Shown: piece by piece, positions 12,001 through 24,861 of the stretch
Layout: the number at the start of each line of letters is the position of its first letter
Numbering within the stretch: the first letter of the stretch is position 1
Source of the DNA: Saturnia japonica
Lineage: Eukaryota; Arthropoda; Insecta; Lepidoptera; Saturniidae
Length of the DNA: 64,000 nucleotides
NCBI GenBank assembly: GCA_033032175.1
Contig: CM065312.1
Coordinates: forward strand, 20,992,001-21,056,000
Direction of reading: 5' to 3'
Position numbers and translations under genes: made by a program
Notes under the pieces: generated by a model
The model's database searches: none
Seen by the model: only the letters and a program-made list of their open reading frames with translations
Told to the model about the DNA's origin: nothing

Positions 12001-13992
12001 CTACCCTGTGGGCACTATCGAGGGGTAAGCCGCTGTCTCCAGCAGCCAGGAGAGTCGTGAATGCTGTCGGAGCAATGGCCTGGTTGCAGGTTTGAAACTT
12101 AATTAAATTTTGATAAATGTTGTAACTTAAATTTTCAGTCTTAAGTTATTAATAAAAAATACACAATATTATTTCAATATTTGAAGACAGAATATGTTGA
12201 CCAATAATATTGCCAGACTGAAAAACGAAGAGCTAGCTATGATTTTAATAATGGTATCTCAGCAAAACCAAGATAAAAAGAAAAAGTTATTCTTAAATTA
12301 TATTGATCGGTGTTTAGTTCTTACTTTTAGTTTTGCGGGGTTTGCAACTTACCGCTTACATCCACCACTAAACTGAAGAAACTGTCACTTGTACTGGAGG
12401 AGTTGCGGTCCGGAATATTCTCATATCGGGATTCCATACCATACCATTCGGAATATAGCCATATTTTAAATCATTACGCTATCAAGTGTTCGAGCATTAT
12501 CAGCCAGAGTGAGAAGTCTTTACGCTGTGCGTGTTAACTAATATTAAATTCATCACATCACCAACATCATGTCAGACGAAAGACGTCCACTATTGCACAT
12601 AGGCCTCCCGCAAAGTCGCCACAACGATCGGTCCTGTGCTTCCCGCATACTTTACACGGTCCTCGGACCATATAATGCTGGATTTGTCCACGTTGCGTCT
12701 TCCTGTACGGGGCCGCCATTCGAGGACTCTTTGGCCCCATCGACCATCCGTTCTACGACCGACGTATACCGGCGGCCGTCCTATGTTTCTGACAGACTTT
12801 GGCGGAGGTGAGGTACTATCGACGAGAACGGGGGCGGGTAATGTAGCGGGGAAGGGAAGCGCATGCAATTGCGTGACGTAGGCGCGCAAGTCACAGTGCA
12901 CTAAAGTAAACAGTATTACGTCTTCATACAAATGGCCGTTACGAAATCTATTTTATATTCAGTACACAACTATTGTATACTCGTGACTATCACGAGCACG
13001 CAATTTATAACAAATGACGAATGACATTACCTGCTTCATAGAATTTAAAATTGTTTTTGATTCAAGCAAAAAACTGTATTTAATGTATATTCCTTTTTTA
13101 CTAACTCGCAATCGCTTTTGAAAAAAGTAATAAAACCCAAGTAGAAATAATTTATTTAAAAACTTACAAAATCAACAGTAATATATATATTTGGTGAAAA
13201 GAATCGTGTAGCATTATTCGATACGTAATTAGGTAACCCGAGAAACAGTCAGAGGGCAGCCCTAGTGCGTGTTTATTTAAAACACTGCTAAGGTTACTAT
13301 TTACTTTAGTGTGTAGTGTAGTGTCGTGCTATCTCGTACCCGCCAACGTCTATAAAGTAGGACAGTCGAGCACGAACTTGTACGACTATAGTTGCAGACC
13401 TTTTTGCTAACTTGGGATTCACTGAACACTGAAAGGGTGTAATCAACAACCATTGGTCCTTCGAAAAACCACCAGCTCAATGTTGATTACCATCATCCTT
13501 TTGTACCTGTTATAGGCCGCCTGAACTAAATTATAGATAGCTATTTGTATGTTAGTTTGGAGAACGAAAACGCTCATTGGTCGAATAAAGTAATCCAAAA
13601 CACGGTGAGGTTTCACTAAAACATCTTCAGTGCGAAATTCGTGTAAGGCAGTTATAAATTACGGGAATAAGGACTACAAAAATATAAAGTTATAGAATAG
13701 CCTTTGATGCTCGGCTCACGCGTCGACTGCTTTGTTCGCTCAATAAACGTTTCCTTCCTTTGTGCCTAACATATATATACTTTATTGACTTTGTCCAGTA
13801 GGAAATTTTTAGTTAAAAGTAATTACGTTTTAAAAGTTTGTCAATTTGCAGGTCGGTCTGGGCATAATGACGTTGCTGTATTACGTGCCGACACCGCTCG
13901 CGGCGAGCCACCAGTCCGGCTCGCTTGCTCTGCTCTCCCTCGCGATATGGCTCACACACGAGATCAAACTGCTCAAATATATACCCAAATAG
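6015..13992 (+). CDS. COX15: Heme A synthase, mitochondrial (COX15), seven exons
   Basis: Converts heme O to heme A for cytochrome c oxidase; a multi-pass inner mitochondrial membrane protein. Exons: 6015-6185, 7573-7705, 9829-9961, 10348-10534, 11107-11368, 11821-12089, 13852-13992. All junctions are GT-AG with matching phases, giving 431 residues, close to the family's usual ~410. The start is basic and presequence-like. Family blocks include [13 protein letters not shown] (residues 102-114), [14 protein letters not shown] (158-171), [29 protein letters not shown] and [11 protein letters not shown]. Four conserved histidines expected to serve heme binding are at about 166, 241, 344 and 405. 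A second copy of the first two exons lies at 2566-2736 and 4130-4262, so the true 5' end is uncertain. Poly(A) signal AATAAA is at 14175-14180. Confidence 0.93.
6483..7403 (+). repeat. Degenerate satellite-like tandem array (unit B)
   Basis: Copy of the array at 3040-3960, apparently identical, carried along by the 3.44 kb duplication. Confidence 0.5.
7920..8144 (+). CDS. Small hypothetical membrane ORF (unit B copy)
   Basis: Identical copy of the 74-codon frame at 4477-4701. The same caution applies. Confidence 0.2.
   Translation: MVLISKLSRARLRRIYDKPVYISDLGMFDNNYHDLGYSLKKSCSNFLCFSLVFIIGFFSAIFGLVILILSSIIL
9201..9828 (+). other. COX15: COX15 intron 2, unique part
   Basis: Unique intron sequence between the end of the duplication and exon 3. 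No coding signal or clear repeat was seen. Confidence 0.6.
10613..10738 (-). repeat. Dispersed repeat, family R2 (reverse)
   Basis: Reads on the - strand as ...CCCCAAGGAGCTCTGGAAA...GGTGGAGGTGTTCCACCA. Related stretches lie at 11555-11710, 26745-26960, 45640-46190, 51040-51260, 51996-52085 and 52480-53215. Full copies start with GGCAAACAAGCATACGGCCC. This is a very common lepidopteran interspersed repeat; I could not assign its class. Confidence 0.6.
10740..10960 (+). repeat. tRNA-like SINE fragment (copy 1)
   Basis: Contains a box-B-like GGGTTTCGATTCTC near 10817, then GCCCGATTAATGGCAATAAG and an ACATGAGACCTAAAA tail. The same order of blocks recurs at 14470-14690. It lies in COX15 intron 4. 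Confidence 0.5.
11555..11710 (+). repeat. Dispersed repeat, family R2 (3' part)
   Basis: Contains GGAACTCTGGAAGCCCTACTC and GGTGGAGATGTTCCACCAG, shared with other R2 copies. It lies in COX15 intron 5. Confidence 0.6.
12545..12765 (-). repeat. RTE-type LINE 3' end fragment
   Basis: On the - strand the translation shows [10 protein letters not shown], the conserved C-terminal block of RTE-type reverse transcriptases. It runs to a TGATG-rich tail (reverse complement of CATCACATCACCAACATCATG). A related fragment is at 35399-35610. The degenerate frame lies in COX15 intron 6. Confidence 0.65.
12774..13390 (+). mobile_element. Long-TIR non-autonomous DNA transposon, copy 1
   Basis: About 620 bp. 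The right end reads CGCCAACGTCTATAAAGTAG then GCACGAACTTGTACGACTATA. The left end carries the inverted counterpart GGCCGTCCTATGTTTCTGAC but seems to have lost its outer ~30 bp. The same element lies inverted at 47228-47869, with shared interior blocks such as the CACTAAAGTAAACA and ACAAAATCAACAGTAATATA regions. There is no coding capacity. Confidence 0.7.
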
Positions 13993-14174
13993 TATTAAAT
14001 CACGCAGACTTATTAGTTTGTAGAATATTAACTTGGATTGTGTATATATGGGTCGCCACCTTTAAACCTTTAAAATGTGTTATACCCTTACTTTATAATA
14101 ATTATAAGTTATGGAGCGCATTTAGTTAGTTGTAATTATAACAAATATACTAAGTAAAATCCAAACAGTTTTAT

Positions 14175-14180
14175 AATAAA
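14175..14180 (+). promoter_or_regulatory. COX15: Polyadenylation signal of COX15
   Basis: AATAAA lies 183 bp after the COX15 stop codon. Confidence 0.55.
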
Positions 14181-14309
14181 AAAATAAAATCGTTGAAGTA
14201 AAATACATATTATTTTGTTTTATTATAAAAGCCTAACTTATTATTTATATTTAATAAACAGATTTTCTAAACTTTGCAATCTCATGTCATTTAAACTACA
14301 CCGGATATA

Positions 14310-14336
14310 ATATATATATATATATATATTTATATT
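14310..14336. repeat. (TA)n microsatellite
   Basis: About 10 TA dinucleotides in a row in the COX15 downstream flank. Confidence 0.8.
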
Positions 14337-14469
14337 ATTATAGCGACCTGCCCCAGATTCACACGGGTACAATTTACAAAGCGGTGTATTTTATGTTTAA
14401 AAAAGCCTGCTTATCGCTTTAATATTGATATTTTTATAACTGTCTTAGCATAACTTAGGCTAAACGCGA

Positions 14470-14690
14470 TTGCTGTGCTCGAGGTTCTAGTTTCGATTCT
14501 CAGACGGAGCAAAGTGCCATTGTGGTTTTCTATGAAATTATCAGTAGCAGCTTGGAGTTAAGTTTTGTGCTCGATTAATGGCAACAGGCTCGCCCCCTAT
14601 TACATGGGACCTAAAACATACCCGGCGAACTGTGAGTGTACACCTTTGCCTAACACCTCAGGAAAACAGGTTTAATGGTATGTTATGCAA
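14470..14690 (+). repeat. tRNA-like SINE fragment (copy 2)
   Basis: Shares blocks in the same order with 10740-10960: a box-B-like TTTCGATTCTC, CTCGATTAATGGCAACAGGC and TTACATGGGACCTAAAA. Confidence 0.5.
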
Positions 14691-17261
14691 CATCATGGGT
14701 ACGAATAGTGTAGCTTAGCTCGAGTCGCGCAATTTATCATAGGGTAGGATTTGTTTGGTCGCGAATAATTTTGAATTCGTGATATCTTCAACGGTATTCA
14801 TTTAAATGGATAACTCTAAAGGACAATCTTAATCTACTTTAAATGCCCAAGTTAACTAACAAACTTATCTGGATTAAGATTAAAACTGAATTGGAGGAAA
14901 TAGCTTCGCAAATATAGTAATATTTTTCATTTTTATGTTGAAGATAAAAATGGTTAATGTGGTCAACCTTAGGAAATAGACATATGCTATCCCGGACTCT
15001 TCTCTAGGCTTTTAACAACAACTCTTAGAACATTATTTAGATGTATCTCATAAGGATTAGCCAGCGTAAGCCATGTAAGCGCTCGAAAATCATTTTTTGA
15101 CGACTTGATTACAAATAATTGACTTTTTTCTAATATACAAAAACTTCATTGGAATGTACTTTATACATTCGTAACCTTCCGTAAAAAATCTCAATGTTAG
15201 TGAAAAACGCATTAAAATCCGTTGCGTAGTTTAAAAGATTTAAGCGTACTACATAGGGGACAGGCGGCGGGAAGCGGCTTCATTTTATACTATGTATAGA
15301 AGACCATACACAGATTTGAGAAAAAGTCCTCCAGAATAACAAATTCGGGACATAAATTTTCACAGATGAAGTCAAACAAAAGAAAAATAAGAGTGAAAAT
15401 TTATTAAAATGTTCTTATTGTACCGGTCACAAAAATGCCACTCATTATTCGAAAAAAAATCGTAGATCCGTGCCTGGCTACATACATATATTTTATTATA
15501 ACTTGCAGGAAAATATTTCATTATAACTTAGCAATATTTTTATTATTATTGTGATCTATGGAAAATAATATCAAAATATGCTTTGTTACCTATGAAACGA
15601 AACTCCTTTTGTTTGTTTTTGTGAGGAATTTTACAATGTAACAGCACACAAGTCGGCTTATTTTTAAAATAATACTAAAGCGCTTGGTGTGCTCACATAC
15701 CCTTTCAAAATTTATACATTTCAATACTAATATGGGACCTTTTCGTGTTCTGACCGGCTAAATCTGTGATATCATACTGTCTTTCTCCATTCTCTACGAG
15801 TAAAGAGTGTAACGAAAAAATATTTTTATTATTATTACAGTGGACCGTTTCGTATTCATCAAATATTTAAGACTCAAACTAACTAATAGTTTTGAAAATA
15901 AGGAAGATGTCGTATCTACTATTTTAACAAATAATGAAATATTCATTGACAACAGACACACGGTTTATGTTAATTCACTTACATTTCATCAGAATAAAAC
16001 ATAATAAAATTTTCTAAAGTATATATTTTGTTATCATTAGGTTTGGATCCAGTAGACGTTAGAAGCCTCTTCCCAAACTAACTAATTATAATTTATACAA
16101 TTTATATAGACATTCTTTAACTTAAAGTTAGTACTGTAATTTAAACTCTTAATATATAGATTTTTTTATTTAATTCCATATTTAACGATATCTAAACAAT
16201 GACGGTCGGACAGTAATACAAAATAAAAATAATTTTAATAAACATTAGCTGAAACACATTTAAATGCCCCGTACCGATGCTTTCGCTTAATAAAACTGTT
16301 TTTTATATGTTGATATACACGGACAATCTTGTTTGAAAAAAAAAAAAACATTTTTTAAACTATTTATATAACATTTTATTAAGCGAAATCATCTGAAACA
16401 ATAATAAATAACTGATGAGAGTCGTATGAAAACGTAAAAAAACTGTACAAATGTTCTAAATTTATTAGTAATAGCTTTAGAATATGACAATAATATTTAT
16501 TAACCTAAGTACATCGTTTATTGGGACCTAGCGATTTAGTCATTTATTATCATCTGGGATATCTATGAGTATTTACGTACAATTATTATTAGTATTAAAT
16601 AATTATAAAAAAAACTTAATTTATACAGTACAATAGGTATACATGTATGTTATTATTAGAAATGTATCGTGTCCGCGTGGACTAGAGGGAGTAGTACAAC
16701 TTTTTTCATAGTAAAGTGTTTTATCCGGTATAAGGGTATTCAACTATTCAATATTATATGAAACGCGACGTACCGAATAACTATGAGGTATTTCACCTTG
16801 TGTACAGTGATCGCAGTTCACTCGGGTATCCTGCCTGCCGTATTACCTCGAAACACTAAACTATATATTAAAATCTTTAATCATCATCTGTTTATATTTT
16901 GGTGCGGTAACCAATCATACAAAAATTTCAATAGTTGTTTAATGACGACGTACAGGCTGACAAACGCAGTACCAGGTGCGGACAACTTTTTGTATTGGAG
17001 ATAATTATGCAACATCGTATTGCTTAACTTTAAGTCAATTACTTTTTTATGTAATCTGCAATAGTTTTGTACAAAGTAATTTTATTTAACCATTTCGAGA
17101 GGTTTTCATTAAACATAATATATACATATAGTTTCATTATTTGAACAATTGCACGGAACACGACACGATAAACAGATTACATTTTAAAATATGAAAAATT
17201 AACATTCATCCAACTAAATTGAATTCCGACTTACAATTTTGCGTTTCGAAATCACCACAAT

Positions 17262-17530
17262 ACTGCTGCACCAAAATACCGCAACATTGCAACACGAAAA
17301 TACCGCAACACTGCAGCACCAAAGTACCACAACACTGCAACACAAAAATACAGCAACAATGCAACACGAAAATACCGCAACACTGCAGCACCAAAGTACC
17401 ACAATACTGCAACACCAGCACCAAAGTGCTGCAATACTGCAGCACTAAAGTACCGCAATACTGCAGCACTAAAGTACCGCAACACTGCTGCACCAAAGTA
17501 CCGCAATACTATAGTATCGTACCGCAGCAA
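17262..17530. repeat. 24-bp minisatellite
   Basis: About ten imperfect units near CCGCAACACTGCAGCACCAA plus AGTA. The unit is a multiple of three, so several frames on both strands stay open and look like Cys/Gln/Thr-rich or Val/Leu-rich proteins. These frames are by-products of the repeat and are not annotated as genes. Confidence 0.88.
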
Positions 17531-18847
17531 GACGGTGCGGCACCGCATGCATGAATCACGACAAATCATTAATAATTCAAAAAGCATACAAATATTAATT
17601 TAATGCAAAAACATCAATATAACAAAAAATATATGGAAATCTTTTAAATAATTAAATTAATTAAGTGACGGAAGCGTACCGAGATGTTAAGTTCCCATTT
17701 ACTAAATATTGCTTAACAAATTATCATCCAACCAGCCTCTTGTTTTTAAAAAAAATGTTTCTACATTCTTAGTTCAAAACTGTAGGATATTCTTGTCTTC
17801 CTATAATTATCGACTTGCAATACCCAATGTGCTCTGCTTAATTATTTTTAGAGATAGTACTTTACAGAAATCGAAAATTATTCAACTACAACTCGTCTAT
17901 CTGTACATACTTTAAAAACTACCTTTAATGTTTAGAAAACATAAAACCACTTGCGATGACTATCTTGGTCATAATTATCGATAGGTTTTGTTTTTGTTAC
18001 CAAATATCAATTTTTCCCATATTTAAATATTAGCTACGTCTTGTGATATTACACGAGAAGGATTTGGGGCAATTATAATATTATAAAAGAACAAAAATCA
18101 AGCATCAAACCTATCAGATATAAAGTACAAATAATAAAACAATAAAATAAATACTGCACACATTATAGTTTATAAAAAAAATATCAGCCCTTTGCAATGT
18201 AAATTTTAATCTACCGATATTATGAACAAACTATGATAATACATTTCCGATAAACTACTGGAAAATATACTAAACTGCACAGATATACAAATATATTTTC
18301 AAATCAACACTATATGTAAAGAAATATTTAAACATTTTAAATAACAGACTTATTTTGATACGATATATTACTCAATTCGAGCTAAACATCGTTATGACAA
18401 TTAGACAATGAAAACGTAAAACTATTCAAAAATCGCAAATGTTTAACCTAACTAATAATGTGTGCAAAAAAAATCTCAATAAATAAATATCACATATTTT
18501 TATATAGTATTATTATATCTATTAATAATTATAATATAGTAATTAATAATAATGCGCTTTTGAGCGATACATTACGTTTGCGATATTTTTTTATTTATAA
18601 CCTTAAGTAGGTCCGTTTTGTTAAGTCTTTCATTGTTTTAATTGTAAGTTCCTAAATAATCATAGCAAGAGAAATAACACGTTACATTTATCAAACTATG
18701 GACACAATAATGCACTAAAATGTCTAATGAAATTCCCGAAATTATGATTTCTCAAAGTTTATAAAACTTTCCAAAGGGATGCATACGCGCATATAAAATG
18801 ATATACATTATGGAAAGTTAAACGATATCCTTTGGCTGGGAACCTTA

Positions 18848-18961
18848 TACCATATGCGCGGCGTCGAGCATCGCAACTGCCGTACACATCGAGTGATAGA
18901 GCGTTAATATCCCCAAAATCACCATGTTTTGACAAGTTATCACCAAGTATACAGGACACTT
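18848..18961 (-). other. Coding-like island, function unknown
   Basis: A CpG-bearing patch in AT-rich DNA, open on the - strand in two frames. One frame ends in a hydrophobic stretch (VILGILTLYHSMCTAVAML) and stops at about 18848. The other runs to 18759. No splice site with a good pyrimidine tract was found, and I recognise no family. It could be a terminal exon of an unseen - strand gene or chance. Confidence 0.15.
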
Positions 18962-21900
18962 TTAAATTTTCTCAAATTAGTAGTTGATCTTTCATAGTTC
19001 GCGAGACTGTTAACGTGTTAGTCGATTTTGTGAAAGTTTATCGATATTTAAAATAATTTGAATCTAAGTTTATATTTTGTAGGTAAATCTTTTCTAGGGC
19101 TGGACTATAATAATATAAAAAAAACATTCGTATAATTATCATTTTAAAGTAGAACTAATTTGATGTAGGTGGACCTAAAGGATTAAATCACTTCGACAAT
19201 AGCTCCGAATTATTACTAAAATAATTTTCGATCTTTATTATCTAAATGTAAAAAGAGACGGCAGAAGAGGTTTTTAAAAACTTTCCCAGAAACAATAATA
19301 GTTTTTTTACATTCCATAAGCTCAAGAATAAGAATAAGAAAGCACTTACATTGGTAATGTTATGATATAATAAAACTACAAAATGTGATGTTAAACCTAA
19401 ACTAAAAAAACAAAACAACGCGGTATCTTGACAAAATAGAGTAATAATCAACAGATAAATAAGGAATATTTTCATACAGACATAATAACATCTATGCAGT
19501 TTTGAACTGAGATTGCAACAAAATAATTTTTTGAAAAATAGGACCTGTACAGTTAACGTGAATAAACCAAAGAAATATAATTTTTAGCTACAAAATATTC
19601 CATTGAAGTATAAGCATCGAATATTTTTCTGCTCTTTTTTGTCAAGGTTTGAATAACACTCGTCGCAATTCAAAATACAGTGAAATGATCAAATTATACT
19701 TCAATATAAACATTACATTTATAATTTGTGAAAGTCACCCTTCATTTAACAAGGAACCAAGAGTATCGTCCACCAAGGCTACCCAATCAATTTTAGAAGC
19801 GAGCCATAATTAATTAATTCATGTGTGTATAAATAGAAAGATATTTAAAATGAATGCTCTATTTAGTTTAAGATAGTTTAATAACAGTTGGCTGACAAAT
19901 TGAAATACCTTGGCTGGCCACCACTTTATAGCTCGCGGACCAGGGTTTGGGCAGTCTTGATTTACACATTTGAATACTTGACATGAGAAAACCATAGATG
20001 TGTAATATATTGCGGATTGTAATTTTGAAACTTGAAATATTGCAAAATAGTTAGCACATAACCAGACATTCAAACATAAATAATAAGCCACCAAAACTAA
20101 ACATTTGACATTTTGAATAATTATAAAGTATGCAACAATTGCACAAATGTCATCAAATTATGTTGCGAATAATTTTGCATTTCTAATCGAATCTCCAAGA
20201 TTGTATTCTCCGAGTACAAGTTAGATAAACATGAAGCAAGCCATTCAAATTCCAAGTTGTGCAAGTCTCGAAGGCGACGCGATGCGATGCGATGCACAGA
20301 AATTAATTATGTATTTTATGGCACCAGGTAAATAAATAGATAATAATAAACTCTAAAAGTAATTCTAATGTTATTCAGTTGATCTCTTTTTCTAGATCGT
20401 TATAATCGGCAACCGCGACACGTTTCCTCGTCAACCGACAACGCGAAAGAATGAATGGTCTGTTTCAAAATCTCATACAAATCAATTTATAATATTACAT
20501 CATTATTTTATACATACATACGTATTATATTATATTATATTCTCATTGTTATATACGATAAAGTCTTTGTGTTAATTTTGATGATTATATTATAATTAAT
20601 TACAATATTTTATATATTATACTCCATCACTAACCAATCACGTTCGCAGATGTTCGGGTAACACGAGAATCGCCTTAAGTAGTTTCTCGGTGAAGCTGTA
20701 AATAATGGAAATTTTTATGTTAAAACCGGAGCAGAGGCCTGGCATTATTCCCAATATAAAAGTGGATGTTTGTATGTATGTTCCCTATGGACTCCAAAAT
20801 GGCTGGAGCGAGTTTGATAAAAAATTTCAAACAATCTTTATAGTAGCCGAGCGGGTGATCCTGTGATGATTGGTAGCAATCGGATCAAAAAGAAACCGGG
20901 CAAGAGCGAGTCGGATAAGCGCACCGAGAGTTCCGTAATGGCACAATGACATTCACAGAAATAATTGTAATAACATCGGCGTGCACAAAGTTTTTAGACA
21001 GTGTAGACAAAAAAAATAATTAAAAGCTATTAACTTACCAAAACTACTACATTTAGGTTTCGGTTCGTCATATTGTGGATTAAATAATGATGTAGGTAAT
21101 TCAATTACCGTAATTGTCACTTCAAATATCCATACTGACTGATTTTATAGACATATCAATTTACAAATATTCAAAATGGCCTTTCGGCATTGATTTCAGA
21201 AGTGGTAATTCGGGTAATATTTATTTGTCAATGCATATCGGAGCGTTTGTTTGATGTTATGTATTTGTAAAGTTAAATAATAGAAATGAAAAGGTGGTAT
21301 GAGTATACGGATCTACATAATATATTTAGGATTTTTTTATTTGTATATAAAATCCAAACAAAATCTACACGTCTATCTACCTTTGAAATCCGGTGTAAAA
21401 CGACTTTTCACTTGTTTGGATTTCACCGAAATATAATTTTAGAAAAGAATCATTTTTTATTTTCTCTATCTAGAAACAATTTGGTATAGTCAAGCAAGTT
21501 CGGAATGTGCGACACCGGCCCCAGTGTGTATATTTTACACGAACCATTTCGAGCTACTTTCGATCTCTGCAATTCCATAAGTCAAAAGCTATTCGACCTA
21601 CATATTAAACCTGAACCACTTATAGGTGACTCAGAGACTCGAAATATGGCATCAAGGTAGATCATTAACCATATACCAAGGATCCAATGGAAAAAAAAAC
21701 TTCAAAAATACAATTTTAATAGAATTAGTGATTATTTATTAACGGTGTTTCCATCCTCTCACCAATAGATGGCGTTGTGCAGTTCTCTAAGTAATGATAT
21801 CCCAACAAAAAAATAATTGTGAAAATGTGAAAGGGGGTCGAGGTTGGGTAGAATCGACGTTCAGGGTAGTCGGTGTCACGTTGAATGTTCGTTCTTTAAT

Positions 21901-22149
21901 TCATATATAGAACAATTTGTTATTTTCTTTGATATGGGAATTCTCTAACTTGGTGAGTTTTAATTACCTACATAGCAAGTTATTATTCGTCGTGTCGTCT
22001 AAAATAAATTCATCGGCGCTAGTTTTGTCAAATTGTACTAACGAGAAGAACAAGCATACTGTATCGATGATACTAATAATAATGCCACCTTAACTCGATA
22101 GGTGGAGCTGATTTATAATTTAAGATTTTTTTACGAAAAAAAACTGGAC

Positions 22150-22665
22150 AAACATAACTTAGTCGTTAGAAAACTGTTGTCCCCATACATCGACATATGA
22201 CGCGGCCAGTTAAGCAACTGCAAATAAGTTCATAATCACAAATTTTTTTTGCGATGTATCCACAAATTTACCTATTTCGGATTGTTACCTTTACTTCTGC
22301 GTAAGACATGCAAAATTTCATGATTCTAGGTCAACGGGAACCACCCTATAGATTTTAATTCCTTTTACGAATGTTAAAATATGCGGCATAAACGGCCGTA
22401 TCTTTTGATTGTGTCGACTTAGAAGTTTGATTTTTACACAGCTCCAAATGATTGCAGACCTGAGTATTTGAAATTAATTTCAGCTTGATACCTCCACGCG
22501 TTTCTGTCAAAAAGGGTCTTGACAGACAGACAGGCAGACGGACAACGAAGTAATACTATCCTTTAAGAATTCCTTTTTTCCAGTTTTATTTTTTCCGTGA
22601 ACCCTAAAAATTGTTTTTTTTTTGAGCCACAGCAAAGCGTGGCTGGGTTTGCTAGCATCTAATAT
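22150..22665 (+). repeat. Dispersed repeat ending GCAAAGCGTGGCTGGG
   Basis: Contains GACAGACAGACAGGCAGACG followed by CCGTGAACCCTAAAAA, and ends CACAGCAAAGCGTGGCTGGG. This arrangement is typical of a very frequent lepidopteran interspersed repeat. No coding capacity. Confidence 0.55.
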
Positions 22666-23737
22666 AATTAGAGAACAATAATACACCTATAACAAGAAAT
22701 ATGTAGCTAAAGATGAAAAAAAAATTAACATGGAAACAATGCAATTTAGACAAACACGTATTTGTATTTTTTCCCATTGTCCTAAAAAAATACTATATAG
22801 TTTTTCCTGTTATATGAAATTACCCATAAATTGTTATGTATCAAAAAGTTGTTAATTTTAATGGCGAAGAGCTCGAGATAAATGGACTTTCTAATACAAA
22901 ATATTTTAAAACATATTTACACTGGGATCAGAGATTAATTGTATAGTTAACTCAAATAGTTTACCAGATTCCCAGCAATCTTTGCAGTTATAACAGAAAA
23001 CATAGCTGTTTGTAATTTATAAATATTTCGTAATTCATTCATTCGAAGCGGATCCAACAATTAGCATATTTTCTTCATATTAACATTTTATCCTATTTGA
23101 GAAATCCGTTAAAAGGTCTGAAGATGCGTACGTGCGACTCGTCAGGTTATTTTCGAATGCACATACCTATTATGATTTTCATTTTCAAGTGTTTGAGCGT
23201 TACATGCGTTCGGCATACGTGATTAATGCGTCATTACCTCATTACAGACGTGCGCGCTCCCGTATATAGAATTACAGTGAGGATCAATTCGAACAAAGAA
23301 CCCGTTTCGTCGCAATAGAGGTCAAGGGAGCCGAGACAATTCATTTTGGATACGAAATTATGTATACGAGATAATTTTTAGTACATTGCCTTGACTTCTC
23401 ATTTTACTCTTTATTTTTGCAATCTATATAGTGCTTCTCTTGGCTCCGATTGAGTTTTGGTTTTACATGATTTGTAGATTCGATTTCATCTAGGACTAAT
23501 TAAATTTGTAGCTGATTATGTTTTTTCGTCTTAGCAATTTTATTCAATATTCAGCTCGGAAAAAACTTTTTTGCTGGGAAAAATAATATCCTAATTCATA
23601 TCAGAACAGACTAATAAAGACAAATTATTGTTTTAGCAAATCAAAAATATTACACATCAAAATTATAATTTCGTAAAAATTCACAATACATTACGTACGT
23701 CCATCACGTACACATACATATGTTACAAGTTCTCTTC

Positions 23738-24341
23738 TAGACATGCGCAAAACAGTACTCTATGAAGTAATGCCATATGGCATGACATTTCGTGCTGCGT
23801 AATATGGCATTAGAGCAGTACTTAGTACTCTAAACATGACCCGTCTGAAATAACCCATTAAGCTTATGCATACATATAGCCCGCTAACAATTACGTATGT
23901 GCTATTATTGTACTGAATGTTCTGATTTCATATATAGACCTTTTATTATTGCCTATATGTATAGTTTACTTGTACGAGTGACGACACGGCGTTATGAAAA
24001 CGCAAGCTTTATTCTGCTTTATTGAAAAAGTTGATTTTCCTTCAAACTTAACCATTATGTGATTATGAAATATTTCTAATAGTGGTGGGCGATTATGAGA
24101 TATAGTAATGTTATCATTCGATAACAACGATAACTCGAATTATTTTAAACATTACAGTACACTTCAGTAACTACGTACATTACTTAGAACGCGACGGACC
24201 TATCCTATAACCTCTTGCTATGGAACGTCATGTTTAGAGTTATGTGACATGCTTAATTTTGTTGGGTTATAGGTACTGTTACAGTACGCGGTCGTGACAT
24301 ATTACACGTAATACATGACTCGCAGTACTTACACATGTCTA
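23738..24341. mobile_element. Non-autonomous inverted-repeat transposon (604 bp)
   Basis: The ends read TAGACATGCGCAA... and, reversed, TAGACATGTGTAA.... The element is flanked on both sides by CTCTTC (23732-23737 and 24342-24347), a target duplication. The subterminal AGTACT motifs also mirror each other. The interior has no open frame and includes a segment (24075-24140) related, inverted, to 51290-51515. The ends suggest a hAT-like MITE, although hAT elements normally make 8-bp duplications. Confidence 0.65.
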
Positions 24342-24861
24342 CTCTTCAGTGTTATATCATTTTAGTCTAGCGCTTTGCTCGATAGTTTCGCTCGCGTAAC
24401 AGTTTTGTCCCATTAGAAATATATATTTTTATGTCCATTTCTTTTTGTGCAACGTTTGGTTTGGTAACATTCAATTTTTTTAGCACTTTTCATGGATCTT
24501 TCTTCAAAAATGACGGATTTTCATTTCATAAAAACTTTCAACCCCCTTTTCACCACCTTAGGAGCTGAGTTTCAAATATCTCTTCTATAGTGCTCACAAA
24601 CAGTGTAACAGGAACCCACATTAAAGATTTCACAGTCCTAGCCCCAGTAGTTTGGGCTGTGTGTTACTAGCGATCACCTTAAGGTCGAAGTTCGACCGGT
24701 GACTTTTTGATCCTAGACTATTTTCTGTTTGACATTTGCAGTATTCATGAACCTAAACAATGAGTATTATCTACATCACTTGCTGTCACTTTTCGTTAAG
24801 TGACAATGTCAATATTCTGGGGGTCTAAGTTCAATAGCACCGGTCGGGTTAGGATTTGCAG

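Noticed and set aside
12590..12931. 113-codon - strand frame as a gene
   Set aside because: Its recognisable part is the RTE C-terminal block and the rest runs into the long-TIR element.
13785..14129. 114-codon frame over the last COX15 exon
   Set aside because: Wrong frame; the COX15 frame through 13852-13992 matches the family to its end.
17219..17587. Open frames of 60-111 codons on both strands
   Set aside because: They are produced by the 24-bp minisatellite; no start context, splice site or family.
20271..20300. Short GATGC tandem repeat
   Set aside because: Only three or four short units; not a meaningful array.
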